Position numbers and translations under genes: made by a program. Shown here piece after piece: positions 49,246 to 60,981 of a DNA stretch of 64,000 bases; the first letter of the stretch is position 1, and each line of letters starts with the position of its first letter. The notes under the pieces were generated by a model. That model had not been told where the DNA came from. It worked only from the letters and a program-made list of their open reading frames with translations, and made no database searches. Source of the DNA: Hybos culiciformis (lineage: Eukaryota > Arthropoda > Insecta > Diptera > Hybotidae); NCBI GenBank assembly GCA_964007475.1, contig OZ023273.1, positions 84,145,712 through 84,209,711 on the forward strand. The letters run 5' to 3'.

Positions 49246-49544
49246 AGTTGAACCATAGAGTAATAATATTTATAAGAGGGTCAGAATTCATACAAGTAAA
49301 TTTCAGAATTTTTTTTCAAATAACTCAAAAATGATGACAATATTTTCAATGTATTGAATAAAAATTTCATACTCAAATGTGTTTATTCTTAATACAATAA
49401 TAAAAAATAATAAAATTAAGAATAAACACATTTGAGTTAAAAATTTTTACTCAATACATTCAAAATATTGTCATAATTTTTGAAAAAAATTTACTTGTAT
49501 GAATTCTGTCCCTCGTATAAATATTATTACTCAATGGTTGAACT
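49246..49544. repeat. 299-bp palindrome (foldback), arms about 145 bp
   Basis: The left arm from AGTTGAACCATAGAGTAATA to CTCAAATGTGTTTATTCTTA (ending about 49391) is matched, inverted, by 49417-49544. A central loop of about 25 nt is A+T-rich. There are a few small indels. It is probably a foldback MITE, and transcription would give a long hairpin RNA. No target duplication identified. Confidence 0.8.
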
Positions 49545-49994
49545 AAAGCAGGTTTCTTGACTATAGGAGTATAGGAAAGGGCATGGGAAAATCTATGAAA
49601 AAATTTAATAAATTTTGATATATAATTATACATATAGTTGAACAGCGTGATTAGTATGTTGGGCGAATGTAAATGCAGAATAAGTGTCAAAATTCATTGA
49701 ATTTTTATTTATTTTATACTAATTTGGCCACCTCTGATTTATGTGCGTGATAAAAAGATTATTAAATAAAAATCTTGACAAAGCTGAACACTATGAGTAT
49801 AGGACTTTAATCGAACAAAAATTTAATAGAATAAATATTTTTCTAATTACAGAAATTTCAAAATTGAAGATCCTTGGTGCTCCTACAAATAAGCAATAAT
49901 TATAACTATAAAGAAGAAATAAAATACCTAAAAGAAAACTACACAATTTATTAAACGTAATCAAGTTTATAATACATTGATATTACAAAAAAAA

Positions 49995-51669
49995 ATGCAG
50001 TGTTCCTTGGAATCACTCGATTGTGAGAGATCACCAAATCGTACAAATTTACGAGTTAATTTTAGTGAAAAAGGCTCAGAGGTAAAAGAGCGAAGAGAAA
50101 AATTTTTAACAGCTAAATATGGTTCACATCAAATGAGTTTGATTCGCAAGAGACTAGCTGTTGAAATGTGGCTGTACGATGAATTACAAAAGCTTTTTGA
50201 ACCACCGGTAAATTACAAAACTTCAATTTTCAAATATGTAAAATATATTTTTATACATAAATATTTTATTTCTCAGGGTGAGCCCATCGATGTAGATATT
50301 GATGAAATTTTAGATATGGACACAGACGACATTAGGAGGTCACATCTGATTGTAAGGCAATACTTATACACAAAATATTTTATTAAATAATATTGTTTTG
50401 TTAATTTTCTTCTAATCAAAGAATTTTTATTTTATAGAGATTATTATCAGATTGTAAGAAACCTCAACAAGACATATCGGTAATTAAAATACTTTATATA
50501 TTTTTATTTTGTTCTATATTATAACTAGGACAAGATAATTAACTATTTAGTTTCTTTTTATTTCAACAAATAGTGCTAAATTGATGTCCTTGGTAAAAAA
50601 AAAGTTACATAATAATTTTCAAGTATCACATTAAACTAGGACCCTAAAATTATTGGAATTCTCTTGAAATTGTATTTTTGACAAATGTTACAAGTTCGCA
50701 GAGTTTTTAGCTTTTACGAAATAAATATTTTTGAAAAATAAAACTATTTAATATTAATGCTATATTAAATTGGAACCGGACTTTTTATCGTATGCAGTTT
50801 ATCGTAAGGCAGTTTATCGTGAGCAGTTTATCGTATGGGCACTTTATCGTATGGGCACTTTATCGTATGGACACTTTATCGTACGGACATTTTATCGTAT
50901 GGACACCTTCTCGTAAGGACATTTTATCGTATGAACACTTTATCGTACGGACATTTTATCGTATGAATATAGGTGCCATGCTATAAACCCTAACGAAATA
51001 AGACCTAATAGGATTTATTTCACATTCAGATGAGAAATAAAGCCTAATTCGTCGTTTTTATAAATTAGGTTTTTTTTCTCTTCTGAATGTTCAGATAAGA
51101 AAGAAAGCCTAATTCGTCGATTTTTTAATATATTTTTTAATATACAATTCGAGTTTCTCAAAATCCAAATGGCACAGCTTTTTTAAAGATTATGAAATGA
51201 TTGAATGTATTGAATTAATAAATTATACTTATTTCAAATTTATAGGACATATGTAATAAAATTTTATTAAAAAATTATTTTTCCATTTTGTGTTAAAATG
51301 TGAACAAAAAACTTTATAGTAAGTAAATTTATCGTAAGATTTATTAATTTGGGCCGCCGCGATAAACTGCCTTACGATAAACTGCATACGATAAAAAGTC
51401 CGTAAACCATATTAAATAGAGCCCGTAAACTTCGGGCTAAAAAAAATATTTTTGCTTCAAAACGGATTTTTACTACTATGTATAAATAATTAAATATTTC
51501 TCTCATTTAATTAAAATCAATATTTTATTCTCTTTATGCTGAAATTGAAGTAAATTTTAATTTTTTTAATACATATGAATAATTAATATATTTATACTAT
51601 TAATAATATTTTATTTATTTTTTGTAGAAATTCATCAGCGATCTTCTGGATAGAGCAAAAACTTTGTAA
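49995..51669 (+). CDS. PPP1R14: PP1 inhibitor of the PPP1R14 (CPI-17/PHI-1) family, four exons
   Basis: Exons 49995-50207, 50277-50351, 50438-50479 and 51628-51669 join to 123 codons, all introns phase 0 with GT..AG borders. The family inhibits protein phosphatase 1 catalytic subunit in the cytosol, mostly after phosphorylation of one threonine. That Thr is T39 in FLTAKYGS (CPI-17 Thr38 in VTVKYDR). Next come RKRLAVEMWLYDELQKLF (51-68) and the acidic IDVDIDEILDMDTDD (75-89). The tail reads RLLSDCKKPQQ (97-107) and KFISDLLDRA (111-120), matching the helical PHIN domain, closest to PHI-1 by eye. ATG 49995 is the first in-frame ATG. TAA is at 51667-51669. The short N-terminus and lack of a PHI-1-like C-terminal tail make it shorter than vertebrate members. 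Exon borders are predicted by eye. An upstream non-coding exon is possible. Confidence 0.9.
50208..50276 (+). other. Intron 1 of the PPP1R14 gene, 69 nt and readable in frame
   Basis: GTAAAT donor and TTTATTTCTCAG acceptor. Its length is a multiple of three and it has no in-frame stop, so retention would insert 23 residues between the helix ending LFEPP and GEPIDVD. Family alignment favours removal. Confidence 0.8.
50771..51408. mobile_element. Mutator-like element with iterated TTTATCGTAYGG units, in intron 3
   Basis: The ends are inverted over CGGACTTTTTATCGTATGCA and the following repeats (50777 onward and its inverse ending 51402). The outermost 6 bp are not well matched. ATATTAAAT occurs at 50762-50770 and 51409-51417, an exact 9-bp duplication as expected for Mutator-like transposons. 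About 12 units of 15-17 bp (TTTATCGTATGGRCAC-like) run from 50784 to 50970 on the left side, and only about three are on the right. Inside, a segment with CAGATGAGAAATAAAGCCTA is repeated directly at about 51027 and 51090, and in inverted form between them. No transposase. Confidence 0.75.
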
Positions 51670-51678
51670 ACATTTTTT

Positions 51679-51684
51679 AATAAA
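51679..51684 (+). promoter_or_regulatory. Possible polyadenylation signal of the PPP1R14 gene
   Basis: AATAAA lies 10 nt after the stop codon. It is plausible but close, and further AATAAA motifs are common in this A+T-rich sequence. Confidence 0.35.
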
Positions 51685-51699
51685 TATTACTATAATAAC

Positions 51700-54600
51700 G
51701 TTAATTTTTTTCAATCTGCTAATTATTACTTTTAAGTATATCATCAGACATTATAGTTACATTATCTGTATTTTAAAGTATTGATATTTTATATATATAT
51801 ATATAATTAATTTTAATTAGAACATTTTTTTAAGTATACAATTTTTTATAAGGTACTAAATCTATAAAATTAATTATTTTCCTTTCTGTAATTTTAATTG
51901 TTTACAAAAATAATTGAAATTTTTAATTTTTGTTTTTTTTTTGATCAAACAAAGTATTTAAAAGAAAATTAAGGATGAATTAATTATAGAAAAACAACGT
52001 AATGTTTTACTTAAACAAATCTTAATATCATTAGAAAATATTTGTATCCATCCATTTAATAGTCAGAGAATCAAAAGTATATAAAATATAGATTACATTT
52101 TATCTAAAAGTAAAAACTGATTTAATTTTTCAATGTGTAAGTGTATTAAAACTAAAATTCGGTAACATTCGAATCAATATATTTTTTTTTGTCAGTGAAA
52201 ATCGTTAAGCTTACACATTATTTAATGATTATATTAATAAATTTAAAAACAATTCTAAAGAAGCTCGATTCTCGGTTAATTATTTGAAATTTTAAAGTAA
52301 ATACTTCGTATAGATTTAGTTATTTTATTTGGGTTGACAAAACCCTTTATCCCATATGCCGAAGAAATTTATTTACTGATCTCAATTATAAATAAATTAA
52401 CTTTTTCACATGTTTCCATCAAAAAAATTATGAAATAAAAATTTACGTTTAATTAATGTTTATTTTTAGTTGTTTCTTAATTCAAAGCATTATAGTTTTA
52501 AAATAATTCTTAATTTAAAGTTAAATTCTTAGGCATCTTATTTTGACATCTTTCAAGAGCTTTTAATTTTCATAATGTTTATCTTACTAATCGTAAGTAA
52601 ATTATATAATTATTCCTTATACTTTTCTTTGAATAAACAATTTTTTATCTCTGACTATTAATTTGAATGTGGCTGAATACAAAAAAAAAATTTCAGTAAA
52701 ATAAAGTTAAGCGGGTAAACTTAAAAAAATAAATAAATAATTAGGTTCAACCTAAACTGCCAAAAAATGTTATATTAATTACGAATTAAAAAAAAAAAGA
52801 AGAAAAATAATGAAAATTGTGTGCTTTTTGTCTCAATCGAATTATGTAGGTTTATACATTATAATATAATATAATTAATTAATTAATAAATTAAAAATCA
52901 AAGCTTCTTATGAATATTTTTTGTTTTTCAATAAAACATTTTATTTTGCTAAATAAATTATTTTTTGATGAAAAATAAAATTAACATAAATAGCATAACA
53001 TAAATTTTTGTAACATAAAGAACGTAATATGTAGAATGAAAATTAATTTTAAATAAAATTTTTTCATAAATAAGATAAAATTTTGAAAATGATAATGTAC
53101 TTTTTTATATAAGAAAAAAAAAAAAACAGAAAATAAAAATTATTTAATGAATATTTTGAAAAGACGGGACTACGAATTTTTTCAAATTATCTAATTAACT
53201 AATTATTGCAACTTTTGCTTAACACTAAATTGGATTCAACGAAAATTCGAGCACGATATCAATATCACTACACCATGAAGGGCGACATTAATTTTTCTTT
53301 TTGTCTGTATAGAAATCGTTTCCATATAAACTTTTTCTTGGAAACATATCAATAACTTATTAAATACATACACTTAATTTTATATATGTGTTGCGGACAA
53401 AGTCATAAATAGTGCTTCATAATCTCGGTTAGCATTTGGCACAAAATAATTATCAAGTAAATTAAATTGACCAGAAATTATGAATAATTCCCTTTGCAAG
53501 TAATAAAAAGAATTGGTAGAACAAAAGTTTTAGACGTTAGCCTTGTTAATCGATAAGAAATAAAATTATTTATAATTGATTAATTTCGAATTTAAATTTA
53601 ATAAAATATGTTTTTTTTTTTCATTTCGCTCAGATTTAAATTTTTTTTAAAATAAAATGACAAAAAATATTTTTTCGTTTTCATCCGATCGTGTTTAACC
53701 AGTAGAAATTATCGCAATGTATGTCGAAACTGACAAAAAAATTGCGATTTTGAGATTCGCGTCGAGTCGAAAACGAAGGCGAGTACCATGATAAGGGCCA
53801 ATGCAATAATGTTATACTAATAGTCTAATACTAACGTAATAATTTTCATTTTTAGCAAAAATGATATTTTCGTTCGATGTTCTGTTCAATTATCAAATTG
53901 CCCAACAATCATTTGTATAATATTCATAATGATCAGACAATGTGATAAAATAATAAATAATTTTATGTTTTTCCCGATTTGAATGGTAATTTAATTATTC
54001 TTCCTGTCCGGTCATTACATTTTACATATATAGAAAGCATTGACTTTCACTGATGACTTTGACCATAACATTACATCTAATTCCTTCTGTGATTTATTTC
54101 CAATTCTATTTAATAAATAAATTAAAGAAAATTCTAGTTTATTTGAATTTTTCAAAATACAGAGAACATAACTTCGAATTATGGTTATGACTAATGTAAC
54201 GAATAATATCTCAATGAATTGAAAATTGTAAATTTTTCGTTTCTTCGTACATATTTAATAATTCTAATTGATTCTATCAATAAAATACAAAAATTAATTC
54301 TAGGTATTTATAGGGTGCAAAATATGTAAAAGAATTTAAATAAATGAAGAACGATTTGAATTATTTAATAACTGAAAAGCTAGTGCATATTCATAGATAA
54401 TAACTTTCATAATTCTATTATTTTACGTATATATTTAAATGAAATTTAAAATTATGAAAAGTCAAAAATTTAAGGCCTTTGAGCGAAAAATATTTATTTC
54501 TCCAATTTTCAATTTTGTATATCGTCAGATTTGAAGATTTCTCATAATCATAATATCAAAATTTGTTAGACGAATTTATAATAAGATAATATATAATAAT

Positions 54601-57600
54601 ATGAAAATATTTTCGAGGTATTATGAAAAAAAAACTTACGTTTTTAAGGAATATTAAAATTTTCTTAATTTATTGAACCAATATTTTACGGTTTTTCATG
54701 GGTTCCTATTCCTAATGTTCAAGTATTTAACTATAAAAATAATATTAATCTGTTTCAAAAAAGATAATTAAGTCTTCTCAATTAATAACTTTTACACCAA
54801 AAATTATAATGCAAAAAAATGTGCAATTGGTTGTAAGAATTTATACAATGGGTTGTAAAGAATTTAATATAAATTAAATAAATAAATATATAGTATTTTG
54901 CACTCCGCACATTTATTTTTGTTTACTTTGTAGGTATAATTAAGTTTGTCAATTTCATACCAAATTTGAGTAAATTGTAAAACTGTCATATCAAGGTCTT
55001 AATTTTTATTTTTTTTTTTTGCTTATTGGATAGAAGGCTTAAAATCAATTAGAAAGATTGATTAAAAATATTTTGTCCATGACAGTAATGCAATCCAAAC
55101 TTCCGCTTTTTTCAACTTTAACTATTTCGAAATGAGAAATTTTTAAAAACCAAAAATTGATTTTATGTCCATTTTCAGCTTTATATAGAATAAGTAAAAA
55201 AACGTTTAAGGCTTCTAAATGAATTGATTTAGATTTGGCATGGAATGACTACATTATGTATACATATTGGATATTGGATATGTAATATTATTGTTTATAT
55301 TTATATAGAATATCCAAGAATTGTATTCTTGAAGCCCAGCTGGCAAGTTGTTTTGAATATATAAACTGACTTGAAAAAAAACAAATGAAATTCAAATCTT
55401 GGTAGAATGTTATTATCATAAAATAAAAAATATATATATATTATGTATATAATTTTATACAAATAAAATGCTAAATTTACTTCAAAAGATATCAATATTT
55501 ATGGTTTTGATTAAAATCAAAATTTTCGTCTTAGATTCAAAGTTTTAAACAGTTTTTTACAAGCATATATTAATTTCAATTGTTTTTAAGGCCATTTTAA
55601 TTCAATTCAAGAATAATTTAAAATCATAAAGTAAGAAGATAATAATAAATTATTAAGAAAATTAATAAGAATAGCAAAAGGCAGGTCAAAAATTGGTATT
55701 ATTTTTCTTAATTCGCTGCCTGTCTTAATGTTACATGTTTAATTGTTATAATGATATGTTTTCTCATTTGAAGCAAACTTTTCCCCAACTTTTTCTCTTG
55801 ATAATTTTTTTTTTTTTTATGTCAAATTTTGAAGAAAAAAATAATTTCCAAAAGAAATTTTCAATTTTCGCAGATATTTTCGAGATATGTAATTTAAAAA
55901 GCAATCGGATGTGGGTACACATATAATTTAAACCCTCGTAATCAACTTCGAAAACCGTGTTTGAAAGTAGATAAGAGCCCGAAAATGCAACATAAGCAAT
56001 TTTAACCAGTCATCGCATCATAAATACAAAATTCTAAGTGCTAAGATTATATATATTCAAATTATATTTCAAACAACATCGCTATATTAGATTTCTGTGA
56101 TGCTTACAGAAAAGTTGAAAAAGTAGACTTTTAGAAAATTTTCTCAAAATTTGACATAAAAAAATTAATAACAAGAATAAAAATGTGTAAAAAGGTTCCT
56201 TTAAATGACCAAAATGTAGATAATATAAAAACGTTGAATAAAAAATTTAAAAATAATAGTGGACAGAGTAGTACATTTCAAAATTATTGAAGTTCTGGGC
56301 ATTGTAATAATAAAAACAAAAACTTTACATAGGTACATATCTTCGAAATTCTCACAAATTTTTTCATTGAATAAGTTAATATTAATATATTGATTTTCAT
56401 ATCATTGAATTTTTTTTTCAATTTTTATATCGAAAAATTGGAGCAAAAGCAGATCACACAATCTACTGTAAAAATTATAATTATAATTAATTAATTTAAA
56501 AAAACATAAATAATTAAATTAATAAAGTCAAAAATAAGTTTTACAAAAATATAGAAATAATTTTTTTAGCCAAATCTAATAGAATTAAGTAATTTCACAT
56601 TTAACTTGAAAACTTTTAGGATACAATATCTACCTTACATATATCGCTTACATATATCGCTTTTTCCGTATTGACATCCTTAGTTATGCAAATTGCATTA
56701 ACGCATATTTTTCGAAATAAATTGACATCAGCGATGAACAGAAATTGTATTTGATATTAAATTATATTCTACAACTAACTTAAGTCAAATCAATATAATT
56801 AGCTAAAATATTTAAGTATTTGATGGATTTTTAAAATAATTCACCTTAAAAAAGAAATATAGTTTTTTTGTTATATTAGGTAGATGGAGGTCTGCGGCCT
56901 TTTTTATAAAGGTCTCATGACCTTTATGCTAATTATCTACAATATTTATTTTTTTTAGTTTACACTCAAAATCTGGAAGTCTTTAAAATAATAAAAAACT
57001 AGTGCACAAATTTATACAATAAAAATTATTTGTTCAATAGTAGAAAATTAAATTTTAAATACCTTATGTTTAGGTATTTAAAATATTTCGCTTTGTGAAT
57101 TCAAATGAAAACAATTTTATACACATAAAAATATTTTGTTAACTCAAAATATAGTATTCGTACAATTAAAATATAATGATAAAAAAATTTTTAAATTATT
57201 TAAAGAAAGATAATGTATATTCAATAAAAATTTAATAAATGTTTTGTCATAAAACAATAATTGATTTGGTTTAATTTTTTTAATACGCATAGATATAAAC
57301 ATAAATTGAGAACTAGATAACGGAGGAACTAGAAATATATAAAATTCACCAAAATGCTGATTGCTTTCACTAAAATACTCAACATTTTGTTGATAAAAAG
57401 GGTAAACAAATGTGGAAGCATTGGACTTCTTTATTATAATGACAACTGAAATCACTCCCATCATGCAAAGTCACTGCTAATAATCAGAATTTAAGTAAAT
57501 CGAGCTAATTTAAATAAGAGTCTGGTAATTAGAATGAATCAAAATATTTGGAGTGTTAATAAATCTTTAATAGAAAAAGTTGAACAGAAAATTCAAAGTT

Positions 57601-57875
57601 TAAATAAATGACTGAATATTATCGTATTATTAAGTGTAATTTTAATATACATACTTTAAAAAAAAAAAAAAACATCTACTAAACAAACACACAAATTTCG
57701 GAAATTATTTTTCGTAAAAAGACCACAATTTATTATTTTAAATGTGACTATATAAGAAAAATATAAAATGTAATTATTTAAACTAGTACAATTATTTTAA
57801 TTTAAATAGAATTTAAAATTTAGATTTCTAATAATTAATTAAATCTATTTGATTTATCATTAGGAGAAATTGTTT
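51700..57875. other. A+T-rich intergenic region between two convergent genes
   Basis: About 6 kb with no supported gene or mobile-element boundary. A short AT microsatellite occurs at about 51788-51806. A 22-nt perfect hairpin sequence (ATAAAGGTC, TCAT, GACCTTTAT) is at 56906-56927. Confidence 0.5.
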
Positions 57876-57881
57876 TTAATC

Positions 57882-57891
57882 TTTATTTATT
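57882..57891 (-). promoter_or_regulatory. Polyadenylation signal of the dpy-30 gene
   Basis: On the minus strand two overlapping AATAAA motifs (AATAAATAAA) begin about 17 nt after the TGA, a good position for a compact 3' UTR. Confidence 0.6.
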
Positions 57892-57908
57892 TTTTTTTTG
57901 GAATAAGC

Positions 57909-58118
57909 TCAATTTTCTTGGGAACCTTCTTCACATCTTGATTTATTTTTTAATAAATACGCTGCCAGAAATCCCAATGGATCAGATGGTCTCTCACGAG
58001 ATAGTATTTGGAGACCTTGTAATAAAATTGGTGCAACAGTTTGATCCAAATATTGTCGGGTTGGTAATGAATTCAAATCTGTTCTAGATTTTGATGATGA
58101 CTGTTCTTTTGATTCCAT
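57909..58118 (-). CDS. Dpy-30: dpy-30 homologue (COMPASS/MLL subunit), 69 codons
   Basis: DPY30 forms a homodimer that binds the C-terminal helix of ASH2/ASH2L in Set1/MLL H3K4 methyltransferase complexes in the nucleus. The frame contains [20 protein letters not shown] (17-36), the conserved DPY-30 motif, then [18 protein letters not shown] (42-59), matching the second helix of the dimerisation fold. The N-terminus is short and Ser/Lys-rich, so at 69 residues it is shorter than the 99-residue human protein, mostly before the motif. ATG at 58118-58116 is preceded by a strong splice acceptor (TATTTTAG ending at 58125) and six untranslated bases, with an in-frame TAG in the intron. This is therefore probably the only coding exon. 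An upstream coding exon giving a longer N-terminus cannot be excluded. TGA at 57911-57909. Confidence 0.92.
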   Translation of the reverse strand: MESKEQSSSKSRTDLNSLPTRQYLDQTVAPILLQGLQILSRERPSDPLGFLAAYLLKNKSRCEEGSQEN

Positions 58119-58124
58119 TTTTAG

Positions 58125-59045
58125 CTAAAATAATATGAGAAAAAATTATAATATTTAAAGGTAATTAGATTTTTTGATTACTTAATAATATAAGAAAAGA
58201 AGGTTTAAGAGAAAATATCTAAATACTTATTTTTATTTTTGTAGATATTCAGACTTTAAAAGAAAAAACAAGTAGGTAAATAAAAAAAAAATAAATTTAT
58301 CACTTATTTGAATTTTAAATTATTATATCTAATGGTATCTAATGTAGGTCATAGGTATTTAAATTCGTCACTTCGTACATCTAATTGTAATCAGCTGAAT
58401 ATTTAACACTTTTAAAAAAAATAAATTGGTGGGTAGGATCAAGGAGCCAATTTGAAGCTCTAATTAATTTCACGTTTAAATTTTCGTATTCTCATAATCA
58501 CAACCTTTTTACGCCCAATAAAGTACCTACATACCTATATATAGGTCCGTGATGTCTTTCTAGGTCATTTTTAAAACAAAATATTTTAATTTGAGTGATA
58601 CCTAGTATATTTTAATTTGAGATCACCGATACTAAATTGATATTAAAGTCAAAGTTAAGGAGACTAAATCACTAAATGGCATAACTGTCTTCTAGAATGT
58701 GTTTGTAGTGTCTAGAATGTGGTTTGTTGTGTCTAATTTATGTGATTCTGACTAAGTCCTATTTTTATTTATAAAACTGATTCTTGTATTAAACTAATTG
58801 AATATATTTAATTTTTAAATGATATGTATTGAAATAAAGTCGGCTTTCATTAAGCTTGTATGTATCTAAACATAGTCGTTCAAAAATTATTTTATTTATA
58901 TTTTCAGTTGTAGGTAGATTGACGAAACTAGGAAACAAATTCTGTTAGATCCTATTTCCCATCAATTTGCAAATAAAAGAAAAAAAAACAAAGCTTGGGT
59001 TTGGAATAAAATTAGAATTTCATTTTAAACATCAACTGAACTTAC
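58125..59045 (-). other. Putative 5' intron of the dpy-30 gene
   Basis: The acceptor at 58125-58126 is good. A candidate donor GTAAGT is at 59045-59040. The interval holds no recognisable feature except a duplicated TCTAGAATGTG motif near 58695-58720. Confidence 0.35.
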
Positions 59046-59330
59046 TTCGTAATCCAAGATTCCAAGCACGTCTGGAAATCAAATGTCCACTACAAATCTC
59101 CAAGCACAAAATAAAAGCAGCTTTTTTTTTTTTTGCTCACGTCCTTCTACTAGATTCCAATTTGGTACCCAGAACCAGAACAGGTTTATTTTAATTTCTA
59201 AACCTAAATAGAGTCCAAGTAATTGGGAGATCTGTTATGTGCTTCCCTTCCAGTTCGAGCAATTTGCAACCTCAAATGGTGACAGTGGGTGATTAACAGA
59301 GACGACGCTTTTCGTGTTTTCCAGCCGCTG
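59046..59330 (-). other. Candidate 5' non-coding exon of dpy-30
   Basis: On the minus strand a stretch richer in G+C than its surroundings ends CTTGGATTACGAA just before the GTAAGT donor. The transcription start is not identifiable. It could instead be unrelated repeat sequence. Its only support is the donor, its position and composition. Confidence 0.25.
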
Positions 59331-59678
59331 GGCTATTTTTTTTAAACGCCGCTAGCTGCAAATTCCGCTTTAAAAAAAAAAAAATTTAGTCGCTTCTAGA
59401 TTAGCTAAAAAAAATATTTTTTGCTTTCTTCGAGTTCATTTGGTATTTATATTTGGTTTTTTTTTGGCAAAGGTGAACACCATCATCTTCAGAAAATTCT
59501 AATTAAAATAAAACATAGAAAAAAAAATATTTTTATTTTTTATAAAGTTTATTTCAGTTCTGTTTAAATCAGCAAATAAATTTTGAAAAGAAAAAGAAAT
59601 ACATATCTAACACCCTAGCTCAAAATAATTGCAAAGTGAAACCAAATAATCAAATACCTATATTCTGGAAATTTAAGA

Positions 59679-60078
59679 TTTTTTTTTTTTTATTAAAGTT
59701 ACCAAATCACTAGTTGGGATACCTTTTATACTATAAAAAGTAAGGATTTGGTAATGAGGACAGGAAGTTTAGACGGGATCAAAAAGTGGGACAGTTAGTA
59801 GATAATCATTTACAATCTTCTTAAAGCGGCGCAAGTTGTAAATCAAACGCCCGCCAGCTGTCGGGAACAGTTTTGAAGGGAGAGCATTCCACATTTTCGA
59901 GGTGCGAATTGAAAACGAATCTCCGAAGCTCGTTCTATCACATCTGAGAATTTTGACGAAGAATGGGTGTGACGTTGAAGCGGTACGTGTTTGGCGTGAA
60001 AATACTTGAAGTTGAGGAAGTAGGGTCTTTACTTCCATGGAACACGTATCCATTCCAACAAAGTATTTATAAAAAATG
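59679..60078 (-). mobile_element. 5'-truncated LINE tail (copy 2)
   Basis: Same family and orientation as 3395-4000, with high similarity across the shared part. It ends in a T run on the plus strand (59679-59691, poly(A) of the element) and is cut off at about 60078. It covers only the last part of ORF2 and the 3' UTR. Confidence 0.85.
59769..60053 (-). pseudogene. LINE ORF2 C-terminal fragment (94 codons, uninterrupted)
   Basis: Contains QVFSRQTRTASTSHPFFVK, PRCDRTSFGDSF, MWNALPSKLFP and LRRFKKIVNDYLL, then TAA. This is the terminal region of jockey/CR1-like ORF2, outside the catalytic RT. It keeps the Trp codon that is a stop in copy 1. The first Met is internal to the parent protein, so it is not a start. 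It is dead by truncation, though the remaining frame is intact. Confidence 0.8.
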
Positions 60079-60737
60079 GAAAGTTTAGAAAGGTAGAAAG
60101 GGTAGATGTGAAAATGTTTTGATTTTTACTTCTACAGATTTTAATTTTATAGTTTATTTATAAAAAGGTTATTTAAATATATATTTTATCTTCTTACGGG
60201 TTCTCTTCCTGTGAATTTTTTTTCCATACCTCTAGCTCTAATATAAGTTTTCACTTTTTTCTCTTTTCTTGACGATTTCGCCGATTTTTTTCAGCCAGTC
60301 GCCGATTTCATAATTTTGTTTCTCAGCCACCAGCTTTTTTAAGATGCCGATTCTTCTAAATAGTTAATTAAAGTCGACTAACCAGAGCAGTTGAAGAGCA
60401 AAAATCGGCTAGTCGTAGTGTAAAAAAAATTGTTTGGCGTCGCTGTCTGGAGATTAGTGAAAGCGAAGATAATAACGGTTAAACACAATTTAAGGAGTAA
60501 ACACAATTGGGGCGACAACGACGGCGACAACGACGACTACACCCTGCTAGCTTGGAATTACTTTAGAAGTACTTTTGAATCACGTAGTCTCGTTTATTCT
60601 TTATTTGTTTTTATAGTGAATTTTGTACTGATTTATGAATGGGCTCGGGAAAAAGTTCAGTAGTTTCTCCTCCCATTTACTACCACATACAAACAACTAT
60701 CTCTTTTAATATGAAACAGAACATGCTTCATTTTATC

Positions 60738-60955
60738 GACAATTCATAACTTTTCCATTACTTCTGCACTACTTCATAATCACTACTTCTTCACTACTTC
60801 TAAACTACTTCTGCACTACTTCACAATCACTACTTCTTCACTACTTCTAAAATACTTCTTCATTACTTCATAACCACTACTTCTAAACTACTTCTTCATT
60901 ACTTTATAACCACTACTTCTTCACTACTTCTTCACTACTTCATAATATCATACCT
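60738..60955 (+). repeat. ACTACTTC-type minisatellite
   Basis: Irregular tandem array of CACTACTTCTTCACTACTTC, CACTACTTCTAAACTACTTC and ACTACTTCATAAYCACTACT variants over about 215 bp. It lies inside the inner element at 60542-61827. Confidence 0.8.
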
Positions 60956-60981
60956 TTCTGTTAATAAATAAAACAAGTAGT

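Noticed and set aside
49977..49994. Earlier start for the PPP1R14 frame at 49977
   Set aside because: The codon there is TTG, not ATG. The first in-frame ATG is 49995.
52331..52345. GGGTT/AACCC mini-hairpin
   Set aside because: Five-base stem in A+T-rich sequence, expected by chance.
60430..60663. 77-codon open frame with a hydrophobic C-terminus
   Set aside because: It crosses the boundaries of two inverted-repeat elements and includes the GGCGAC array, so it is repeat-derived.
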